From Desulfobacterales bacterium (GTDB lineage: Bacteria; Desulfobacterota; Desulfobacteria; Desulfobacterales; JAHEIW01), in the NCBI GenBank assembly GCA_030145015.1, contig JAQYWI010000094.1, positions 1 through 21,146 on the forward strand: a DNA stretch of 21,146 nucleotides, given 5' to 3'. The number at the start of each line of letters is the position of its first letter. Position 1 is the first letter of the stretch. The position numbers and the translations under genes were made by a program. A model generated the notes under the pieces. It was not told the DNA's origin. It saw nothing but the letters and a program-made list of their open reading frames with translations, and made no database searches. Shown here one piece after another: positions 15,087 through 21,146 of the stretch.

Positions 15087-16034
15087 TCATCCGTTCAACT
15101 CTCGCACGATTTGAACCGCCTTCATGATAAATCGGTCCCGCTTCGCGGCGAGCGCTTTCATATCTTTGACCTGCCAGTTGTAAAATCCTTTTCCCGTTTT
15201 ATAACCTAAATTCCCTTGGCCGACGAGATTTTTCAAAAATCCGGCCGCTTCAGGCGAATTGTAAAGGCCGGGCAGCACTTGATCCTGGACCGACAGCGCC
15301 AGGTCGAGGCCAACGGCATCGATGTGTTCCAACGCTCCCCAGACCGGGAAGCGGATTCCCATGCCCATTTTTATGGCAGTATCGATATCCTCCGGACTGG
15401 CCAAACCGCTCTGGACGATATGCGTCGCCTCGCGAATAATGGCCTGGAGGATCCGGTTGGCCAACTGTCCCGGAAGATCTTTTTTGACAACGACAGGCGC
15501 TTTGCCCCAACGCAGAAACAGCGCCCGCAGGGACTCCGCAATCTTCGGAGATGTATGCGCGCTCATCACAATTTCTACCAGAGGCACCAGGTGGCCGGGA
15601 AACCAGAAGTGAGTCGTCGCGGCACGCTCCGGCCGGCTCACCTGACCGGCAATATCGGTAATCCGCAATCCCGATGTATTGCTGGTTAGAATAACATCGG
15701 CCGCCGTAAGGCGATCCAGCTTGGCAAAAAGGGCCTGTTTGTCGGCAAGATTTTCACTGATGGCCTCGATGACGAGAAAAGACCCGCTCACCGCAGCTTC
15801 CAGGTTTGTTTCTCCCCTGAGCAGATCGGAAGCCGTATCCACCTGCACCGGGTCTATCAATCCGCCTTTATGCAATTCCGCCAGGTTTTTATGTGCAGCG
15901 TCAACACCCCGATTGATGCGTTCCGTCGAGCGGGCCTGTAATACGGTTGTGTGCCCGGCCAAAGCTGCACATGTAGCAATTCCGGGTCCCATCAGTCCGC
16001 ATCCGATAATGGTTACCTGATTTCCATCGGTCAT
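15087..16034 (-). CDS. 3-hydroxyacyl-CoA dehydrogenase-family (L-gulonate 3-dehydrogenase-like) oxidoreductase
   Basis: A 315-residue protein with the two domains of the family. The N-terminal Rossmann domain has GCGLMG (11-16) and the active-site region has SNTSG, then catalytic His142 and Glu154 in THFWFPGHLVPLVE. The C-terminal helical domain has PGQLANRILQAIIREA and ends GYKTGKGFYNW. Its length and GMGIRFPVWGALEHIDAVGLDL resemble single-module relatives such as L-gulonate 3-dehydrogenase/lambda-crystallin as much as fatty-acid enzymes; the sugar context favours the former. The usual Asp after the second strand is replaced (VLQARS), hinting at altered cofactor preference. ATG at 16034 is two bases after the upstream dehydrogenase stop. 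An in-frame TTG at 16040, better spaced from AAGGA, overlaps that stop and is a real alternative. Confidence 0.8.
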   Translation of the reverse strand: MTDGNQVTIIGCGLMGPGIATCAALAGHTTVLQARSTERINRGVDAAHKNLAELHKGGLIDPVQVDTASDLLRGETNLEAAVSGSFLVIEAISENLADKQALFAKLDRLTAADVILTSNTSGLRITDIAGQVSRPERAATTHFWFPGHLVPLVEIVMSAHTSPKIAESLRALFLRWGKAPVVVKKDLPGQLANRILQAIIREATHIVQSGLASPEDIDTAIKMGMGIRFPVWGALEHIDAVGLDLALSVQDQVLPGLYNSPEAAGFLKNLVGQGNLGYKTGKGFYNWQVKDMKALAAKRDRFIMKAVQIVRELNG

Positions 16035-16036
16035 AA

Positions 16037-17104
16037 TCAATTCTTTTCCTTGCCATTCGGTTCGACAACCACTTTGACCGCGCCTTCGCGACGGTTGACG
16101 AATGTACGCAGCGCTTGTTCGAATTCGATCAAGGGAAAAACATGGGTGATTAAATCCGAAACCTGAAGCAATCCCGATGAGATCATGCCCAAGACCCTCT
16201 GGGTCACATTGGGATTGGCCCTTGAACCAAATACGGCAATTTCATTGTGTACTATATATTTGAAGGGAACCCCTTCCACAACCGAATCCGGCGGTACCCC
16301 TAAAAGTGACACCCGCCCGCCTTTGCGCACCATTCTGATGGCCTGGTTCAGTGTTCCTTCAGCACCCGAGCATTCAAAGGCCTCATCTACGCCCAAACCG
16401 TTGCTTTCCTTGCGAACAGCGGCAACCGGGTCTTCCTTTTCAAAATCGACCAACACGTCGGCACCCAGTCGACCGGCAGCCGCCAAACGGCCACCCCGCC
16501 CGACCATGATTGTTTTGGCAGCGCCCAGCGCTTTGGCCAGCCGCATGCTCACAATTCCAATCGGCCCCGGCCCGATGACCGCAACCGTACCACCGGGGGT
16601 GACGCCGCTTAGTTCCACACCATGCAAAGCGACACCGGCGGTATCGCCCATGGCACCTTCTCTAAAAGTTACATTTTCCGGCAAAGGTGAAATGCTGTTG
16701 ATGGAATACACATTGTATTGGGCGTAGGCCCCTTGTGATTTGAAACCATAGTGCCGGTGACCCGTTTCGGGCTTGCCGTAATTCTCACATATCGTGTATC
16801 GTCCATTAAGGCAGTTGCGGCAGGTTCCACATCCTTTGTGAGCTTCGCCTGCTACCCGGTCTCCGACATGATAATCTAGCACCCCTTCGCCTATTGCCGT
16901 AATCTCACCAGCCCACTCGTGCCCCGCGATAAAGGGATAGGAAGGCGGCCACTCTCCTGCCAGACCTCCCCTGAAGATTTCTGGATCGCTGCCGCAAATC
17001 GCAACAGCCCGGATACGGCACTGAACCTCAAAGAGCCCCGGGGTCGGGACGGCAACATCGCGAATTTCAAACTTCCCGGGTTCTGTCAAAACCAAAGCTT
17101 GCAT
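16037..17104 (-). CDS. Zinc-dependent MDR dehydrogenase
   Basis: A 355-residue medium-chain dehydrogenase with catalytic Cys37 (AICGSD) and His62-Glu63 (GHEWAG), structural Cys92, 95, 98 and 106, and Rossmann motif GPGPIG. It is a clear paralogue of 12855-13922, sharing RVAGEAH, GHRHYG, FGSRANPNV and an Asp instead of the usual Glu in GDTAG. The 3' fragment at 1-144 ends in the same way. GC is normal for the window (about 55% in a counted line). AAAGGAG sits six bases before the ATG. It lies 44 bp after the IolC-like kinase and is coupled to the following dehydrogenase, so the three minus-strand genes form one operon. Polyol, cyclitol or threonine-type substrates are all possible. Confidence 0.88.
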   Translation of the reverse strand: MQALVLTEPGKFEIRDVAVPTPGLFEVQCRIRAVAICGSDPEIFRGGLAGEWPPSYPFIAGHEWAGEITAIGEGVLDYHVGDRVAGEAHKGCGTCRNCLNGRYTICENYGKPETGHRHYGFKSQGAYAQYNVYSINSISPLPENVTFREGAMGDTAGVALHGVELSGVTPGGTVAVIGPGPIGIVSMRLAKALGAAKTIMVGRGGRLAAAGRLGADVLVDFEKEDPVAAVRKESNGLGVDEAFECSGAEGTLNQAIRMVRKGGRVSLLGVPPDSVVEGVPFKYIVHNEIAVFGSRANPNVTQRVLGMISSGLLQVSDLITHVFPLIEFEQALRTFVNRREGAVKVVVEPNGKEKN

Positions 17105-17148
17105 ACACTGCTCCTTTCTGATCTATAGCGGTTGTCAAAAACCGGATA

Positions 17149-18174
17149 CTAAAGACCGCCACGTTCATCTACAAATGCCATGACTTCACCATAGGTTGGC
17201 ATCGAATTGGAACAACCGGGTCGCGTCACAACAATTGCGCCACATGCATTTCCGAAACGGACCGAATCCTGAAGTTTCCACTCTTTCAAATACCCATAGA
17301 TGAAACCTGCTCCAAAAGCATCGCCGGCACCGAGAATATTTTTGATTTCAACAGGAAAACCAGGAACATCGATGATATCACTCTGTCTTTGATGAATCCG
17401 GCATCCCTCTTCTCCGATTTTCTCGATTACGGTTTTTGGGCCAATTTTGAGAAGACGCTTTATGTTCTTTTGAGTATCACCTGCAACCCGAGCATCGGAA
17501 ATCTGTGAATGGGTAAGCTTGACTTCATCCGGATCGGCAATCATTACGGCATTGATTTCGTCCGCCGTTCCGATAACGATATCCACAGTGTGAAGCACAG
17601 ATCGAACGGTGACCCCAAAGTATAAGGGATCCAGCCACTGATCGGGCCGAAAATCCAGATCGAAAATGACAGATACTCCATTCATTTTTGCAATTTCAGC
17701 ACCATAAACGGTTGCACTCCGGCTGGGATCTTTTGAAAGGTTGGTTCCCGCAAATTCAAAGACACGACTGTCTTTGATGGGAGCTGCCACTACGTCGTCA
17801 ATGTTGAGTTCGATGTCGGCACAATTATCCCGATAGTATACGAGCGGGAATTTATCGGGTGGTTCAATCCCTAAGATAACAGCGCTTGTTCGTTTTCCAG
17901 GTTTGCGGGGACAAAACCGGGTCTCAACGCCTTCCCGGTCCAAAAAATTCTTTACGAAATCCCCTACCAGATCTTCCCCAAAAGCAGTCAATAAAACAGT
18001 GTGTAATCCCAGTCGCTGACAACCGACACTCATATTCGTTGGGGAACCCCCAACAAACGCTGCAAAGCTCTTAATATCGACGAAAGAAGCACCTATATCG
18101 TTGCTGTATAAATCAATACAGGAGCGTCCCATAAAAAAGGCATCGTAAATAGCATCTTTACCTGTATCACTCAT
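17149..18174 (-). CDS. PfkB-family sugar kinase, IolC-like (5-dehydro-2-deoxygluconokinase type)
   Basis: A 341-residue ribokinase-fold enzyme. Near the N-terminus GRSCIDLYSNDIG and FAAFVGGSPTNMSVG (38-51) match the PfkB signature region. YRDNCAD (114-120) and FDLDFRPDQW (171-180) are segments I associate with IolC, which phosphorylates 5-dehydro-2-deoxy-D-gluconate in classical inositol breakdown. The second PfkB signature NILGAGDAFGAG carries the catalytic base Asp285. GGAGG lies seven bases before the ATG. It heads a minus-strand operon behind a promoter and palindrome at 18255-18293. The other classical partners (iolB, iolD, iolE, iolJ) are not in the window, so the substrate may instead be another deoxy-keto-acid such as 2-keto-3-deoxygluconate. 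Kinase family certain, IolC subfamily likely. Confidence 0.8.
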   Translation of the reverse strand: MSDTGKDAIYDAFFMGRSCIDLYSNDIGASFVDIKSFAAFVGGSPTNMSVGCQRLGLHTVLLTAFGEDLVGDFVKNFLDREGVETRFCPRKPGKRTSAVILGIEPPDKFPLVYYRDNCADIELNIDDVVAAPIKDSRVFEFAGTNLSKDPSRSATVYGAEIAKMNGVSVIFDLDFRPDQWLDPLYFGVTVRSVLHTVDIVIGTADEINAVMIADPDEVKLTHSQISDARVAGDTQKNIKRLLKIGPKTVIEKIGEEGCRIHQRQSDIIDVPGFPVEIKNILGAGDAFGAGFIYGYLKEWKLQDSVRFGNACGAIVVTRPGCSNSMPTYGEVMAFVDERGGL

Positions 18175-18254
18175 ATTGTGCCTCCGGTTTTTCTAAACGC
18201 CGTCTTAAAAACAGCTACACATTTCATGATTTATAACTCGTTTTAAGATAAATT

Positions 18255-18264
18255 ATCAATTGAT
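18255..18264. promoter_or_regulatory. Perfect palindrome at the kinase operon start point, candidate operator
   Basis: ATCAATTGAT is self-complementary and lies directly downstream of the predicted -10 box of the minus-strand kinase promoter, where transcription would begin. A second inverted pair, TCTTAAAA at 18203-18210 and TTTTAAGA at 18241-18248, flanks the leader. Both could bind a repressor. Confidence 0.4.
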
Positions 18265-18293
18265 TTCATAAACAAGTACGTATATTCAGTCAA
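18265..18293 (-). promoter_or_regulatory. Candidate sigma-70 promoter of the kinase operon
   Basis: On the minus strand TTGACT (18293-18288), a 17-bp spacer and TATGAA (18270-18265) form a reasonable promoter about 90 bp before the kinase start. The TTGACT, 17 bp, TATG layout is the same as in the candidate GntR promoter at 3755-3783. Confidence 0.45.
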
Positions 18294-18390
18294 GATTAGA
18301 TTCATAAGGAGGGATCAGCATCTTAACTATTAATTATTCGTCTTTTCTTATTCGTAAATAATCAAACTCCATGATCTCAAGAGGAATCCA

Positions 18391-19512
18391 ATGGCAAAAG
18401 GAACCATCTCCCGATCCGAATCGAAGGCGTTCTTTGACGAGGTAACCGGGACGAAAATTCGTCAGGTTACCAATCATGCTTCGATTCATCATCATCCGTT
18501 TTACTACCTGCCTTGCTTTGACGACGCCCAACAGCGACTGTTTTTCGTGTCTCATCGAACGGGGCGACCGGAGATCTTTGCTGAAATTCAGGATACCGGA
18601 GAATTGGTGCAATTCACCGAACACGAAGGCCTCAGTGAATGGTCGGTGCATCCTTCGCATGATGGCCGTTACGTGTATTTTACTGCCGCGCTCGGCGCCT
18701 GGCGCGTGAATACGGAGACCCTCGAAGAAGAAGAGCTGTTCAATTTCGGAAAGATGGCAATTCGCGAGAAGGGGATGGTCGGTGCATCCATGGGCACCAC
18801 AACCTTAAGTCATGACGACGCCTTCTGGGCAATTCCGATCAAGGTAGGTGACCTTTATCGCTTCTATCTGATCGAAACAGCAACCGGGAAGTGTGATGTC
18901 ATAACAGAACACATTTCCATCGGCCATCCTGAGTTTCATCCATCAGATAACTCTCTGTTGCGTTTCGCCGGGCCTTTCGATGAACGGATTTGGGTGGTGA
19001 ACCGGGACGGCAGCGGCAAACGGCTAATTTATCAGCGCAAGGCATATCGAGGCCATCCCGTCAGAAAGGAATGGATTGTACATGAGACATGGCGTCCGGG
19101 CTCACGTGAGATTGTCACGACAAACTGGCCGCACGGGGTGATCGGCATCGACATCGATACGGGTGCAACGCACCGGGTGTGCAGCTTTAACGCATGGCAT
19201 CCGGCGATCAACCGCCAGGGAAACCTGATGTGCGCGGATACAACATTCCCCGATTGGGGCCTGCAACTTTTCAGCCCGCTGGATGGCGCGGGGGAGCCGC
19301 GAACCCTCTGCCTGTCAAAGGCCAGCAACGAGGGCGCACATTGGAATACGCAGTATTGCCCCTATGACGACGGCCCGGTTCAGGTTTACGCACCCCAACA
19401 TACGCATCCACATCCCTGCTTTTCTCCGGATGGCCGCCAATTGATTTTTACCAGCGACCGGTCAGGCTGTGCACAGGTATTTGTGGCAATGTTGGAGAAT
19501 TCTGTTCTGTGA
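18391..19512 (+). CDS. Oligogalacturonate lyase-like beta-propeller protein
   Basis: A 373-residue, seven-bladed propeller-type protein without signal peptide. It begins with the family-like AFFDEVTGTKIRQVT and ends with TolB-like blades (HPCFSPDGRQLIFTSDRSG). The metal site of oligogalacturonate lyase, one His far upstream plus a Q-x2-H-x-H cluster, appears to be conserved as His270 (NAWHPAINRQG) and Gln336, His339 and His341 (APQHTHPHP), with nearly the spacing I recall for the Yersinia enzyme. Such enzymes split unsaturated digalacturonate to 5-keto-4-deoxyuronate in the cytoplasm. GAGGA lies just before the ATG. The gene diverges from the kinase operon across a 216-bp region with promoter elements and an orphan TAAGGAGGG at 18305-18313. 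A propeller with another uronate-lyase activity is the main alternative. Confidence 0.7.
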   Translation: MAKGTISRSESKAFFDEVTGTKIRQVTNHASIHHHPFYYLPCFDDAQQRLFFVSHRTGRPEIFAEIQDTGELVQFTEHEGLSEWSVHPSHDGRYVYFTAALGAWRVNTETLEEEELFNFGKMAIREKGMVGASMGTTTLSHDDAFWAIPIKVGDLYRFYLIETATGKCDVITEHISIGHPEFHPSDNSLLRFAGPFDERIWVVNRDGSGKRLIYQRKAYRGHPVRKEWIVHETWRPGSREIVTTNWPHGVIGIDIDTGATHRVCSFNAWHPAINRQGNLMCADTTFPDWGLQLFSPLDGAGEPRTLCLSKASNEGAHWNTQYCPYDDGPVQVYAPQHTHPHPCFSPDGRQLIFTSDRSGCAQVFVAMLENSVL

Positions 19513-19618
19513 CCCCCGGACATTGATTGCGCCCAATCAGGCAAAAACAAACGTTGCGCTTTTTGGAGTGCATTCATCCTGCACGGTATTCGTTTAAATT
19601 CACCTTCAGCTCGAGATA

Positions 19619-19990
19619 GGTGCCACCGCGCACCGGGGTGCATTCGATACTACTTTTAGCTTGACACTCTATTTTCAACCCGTCAAAATCAACCCGGCTA
19701 CGCCGACTACAGTGAAGGAAATCGAGAGATGTCTTGCCCGGGTCCGCAAAAAGGGTTTTGCTGTGGCAGACCCGGAAGTCATCATCGCGCTGCGGGTTTT
19801 GGCAGTGCCTGTCCTCAATATTGAAGGATATTCCGTAGCGACCGTCAGTGCAGCCGCACCGGCTATGAATATAACGCTTAAAAAGTTTGTAAGTAAAACC
19901 GCTGAGCCGGTTATGCGGGCGACATGTGAGCTTGGCAAAACGCTTGAGGCGTCCGCGACGGCATTGCCGGGACCAGTTGCAGCGATATGA
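19619..19990 (+). pseudogene. Remnant of an IclR-family regulator (effector domain only)
   Basis: The + frame from about 19676 to 19955 reads like the C-terminal half of an IclR effector domain: TVKEIERCLARVRKKGFAVA, then LRVLAVPVLNIEGYSVATVS, then a final helix. These correspond to the family pattern in which an Arg-x2-Gly-aromatic-Ala turn is followed by 'IAVPV...G...A..VS'. The DNA-binding domain and the first half of the effector domain are absent. An in-frame stop at 19595-19597 closes the frame upstream, and there is no ATG or ribosome site. The 557-bp space 19513-20069 contains nothing else I can recognise. It probably once regulated the adjacent lyase or aldolase gene. Confident as IclR-derived; the exact limits are approximate. 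Confidence 0.7.
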
Positions 19991-20069
19991 GACGAGAGAA
20001 AACCTTTCTGTCATTCTCCGGTCTCAGCGGGATGAGAGAACCAAACTAAATTCAGAAAAGGAGGTAAAT

Positions 20070-21002
20070 ATGGCTTTAACTGAAGCATTTCGAGGTGTTT
20101 TGCCCGCCATGCAGGTCCCTTTTAAACCGGATTACAGCCTGGACGAAGCTGAATTACGCCGGTACACTACCTGGCTGGCCGGGCATGAGGGTATTGGCGG
20201 GCTGGTTACCAACGGTCATACCGGAGAAGTATTCGCTCTTTCAGCCCGGGAGCGTGCCGAGGTCACCCGAATTGTGGCCGATGAAGTACAGGATAAACTC
20301 CCCGTGGTCTCCGGTGTTAATTGTGAAAACATACCGGAAGCGGTAGAACACGCCCGTATGGCCAAGGAAGCCGGTGCCAAGGGTCTTCTGGTGATGCCGC
20401 CTCACATTTGGTTGCGGTTCGGCATGCGTTCCGAGCATGTCGTCAAATATTTTGCGGCCATCGGTGAAGCGGTGAACATCAACCTTGTTGTCCACATCTA
20501 TCCTGCCTGGACCAAGGCGTCGTATTCATCGGCGTTACTGGCAGAGCTGGCTAAACTGCCGTGGGTGACAACCTTCAAAATCGGCACCAGAGAGATGTCC
20601 AAGTATGTCCGTGACATCGCTGCAATCCGCGCGGCCGATCCAAGTTGCACCATTCTTTCCTGCCATGATGAATATTTACTGCCAACTTTGGTGCAGGGTG
20701 TTGATGGCGCACTGGTGGGCTTTGCATCCCTAATCCCGGATTTTATTACCGGCCTCTACCAGGCCGTGTGTGACGGCGATCTGAAGAAGGCCCAAAAAAT
20801 TCAAGGAGATATCAATATCTTGAAGGAAGTCGTGTACTCCACGGGTGAGCCTTCCAGCGACGCACACGCGCGGATGAAAGTGGCGATGAATCTGAGCGGA
20901 CGCATGAACAGCAACACGGTGCGACCGCCCACCGAAATGCCCACGGGAGAGACGTATGATGCCATTGTGGCGGCGGTCAAAGCGGTTGGCCTGATGGCGT
21001 AA
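20070..21002 (+). CDS. Dihydrodipicolinate synthase/N-acetylneuraminate lyase-family aldolase or dehydratase
   Basis: A 310-residue TIM-barrel class I aldolase of the DapA/NAL superfamily. The Schiff-base lysine is Lys170 (TFKIGTRE) and the catalytic tyrosine is Tyr144 in HIYPAW. The carboxylate-binding loop reads NGHTGE (49-53) rather than the GTTGE typical of DapA, so the first Thr is replaced by His50. This argues against lysine biosynthesis and for a keto-sugar-acid substrate, such as 2-keto-3-deoxygluconate or a deoxy-glucarate. The ATG at 20070 is preceded by AAAAGGAGG, which decides the start; the in-frame extension upstream to 19926 overlaps the IclR remnant and is not coding. It sits downstream of the lyase-like gene and would fit the last, carbon-splitting step of a uronate or inositol route. 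Confidence 0.85.
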   Translation: MALTEAFRGVLPAMQVPFKPDYSLDEAELRRYTTWLAGHEGIGGLVTNGHTGEVFALSARERAEVTRIVADEVQDKLPVVSGVNCENIPEAVEHARMAKEAGAKGLLVMPPHIWLRFGMRSEHVVKYFAAIGEAVNINLVVHIYPAWTKASYSSALLAELAKLPWVTTFKIGTREMSKYVRDIAAIRAADPSCTILSCHDEYLLPTLVQGVDGALVGFASLIPDFITGLYQAVCDGDLKKAQKIQGDINILKEVVYSTGEPSSDAHARMKVAMNLSGRMNSNTVRPPTEMPTGETYDAIVAAVKAVGLMA

Positions 21003-21146
21003 TCAGAGAACAAGGGTTAACACATGCTCAAGCAACAGCTAAAATTCTTTAAGGCTTCTGCAAAATAGGGTTTTAGGGAGCATCGACTGCCCTTTGTAGC
21101 AGGGCTAAAGGAGGAAAAAGGAAATACAAAGAAAAAGTAAGTTTTA
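21003..21146 (+). other. 3' edge of the window, no complete gene
   Basis: After the aldolase stop there are no convincing genes. A strong AAAGGAGG at 21107-21114 is present, but no ATG, GTG or TTG follows within the remaining bases, so a further gene may start just outside. GCCCT (21089-21093) and AGGGC (21101-21105) could form a short hairpin; no T-run follows. Confidence 0.4.

Noticed and set aside
15216..15689. A 157-codon plus-strand frame opposite the hydroxyacyl-CoA dehydrogenase-like gene
   Set aside because: The minus-strand frame has intact Rossmann and active-site motifs, so this is a shadow frame.
16185..16727. A 180-codon plus-strand frame within the minus-strand dehydrogenase
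   Set aside because: It is the opposite-strand shadow of a conserved zinc dehydrogenase; it is rich in Pro, Ser and Thr with no recognisable domain.

Overview
The window reads as one continuous stretch of accessory carbohydrate and cyclitol catabolism in a Gram-negative bacterium. A Sec-type solute-binding protein, a sugar ABC importer, FadR-type regulation and strong AAGGAGG ribosome sites fit this. A mesophilic Desulfobacterota-like anaerobe is my best guess, but only from general style; no rRNA, tRNA or core gene is present to place it. Base composition is mostly about 50-57% GC in the lines I counted, with one clearly AT-rich island around 11.8-13.9 kb (28-38% in sampled lines).

Layout. 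1-2625 (+): the 3' end of a zinc alcohol dehydrogenase, a small cupin, and two different 3-hydroxyisobutyrate-dehydrogenase-family reductases, separated by a 91-bp inverted array of nonamers. 2800-7657 (+): a creatininase-fold hydrolase, a GntR/FadR regulator with its own promoter and palindrome, then a second creatininase-fold hydrolase, a zinc dehydrogenase and a TIM-barrel epimerase that look like IolN, IolM and IolO of the Thermotoga-type inositol pathway. 7798-11529 (+): a ribose-type ABC importer with a half-size ATPase, two permeases and a solute-binding protein. A perfect 12-bp hairpin of REP type follows at 11.63 kb. 11809-15086 (+): two AT-rich zinc dehydrogenases and a beta-propeller lactonase. 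15087-18174 (-): an operon of an IolC-like kinase, a zinc dehydrogenase and a 3-hydroxyacyl-CoA-dehydrogenase-family protein, convergent with and abutting the lactonase. 18391-21002 (+): an oligogalacturonate-lyase-like beta-propeller, the remnant of an IclR regulator, and a DapA/NAL-family aldolase or dehydratase.

Working model (inference). The importer brings in a cyclitol or related sugar. Dehydrogenases oxidise the ring, with one of the MDR enzymes possibly standing in for the missing IolG. IolM makes the diketo ring, IolN opens it to 5-dehydro-L-gluconate, and IolO epimerises that to D-tagaturonate. D-Tagaturonate is also the first intermediate of galacturonate breakdown, which would connect with the pectin-type lyase, the aldolase-family protein and the hydroxyacid reductases. 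The kinase resembles classical IolC although no classical iolB, iolD, iolE or iolJ is in view, so the locus looks like a mosaic of two inositol routes plus a uronate branch. The most notable points are this mosaic, the two creatininase-fold enzymes flanking a GntR gene, the nonamer array, and the AT-rich dehydrogenase pair next to a REP-like hairpin.
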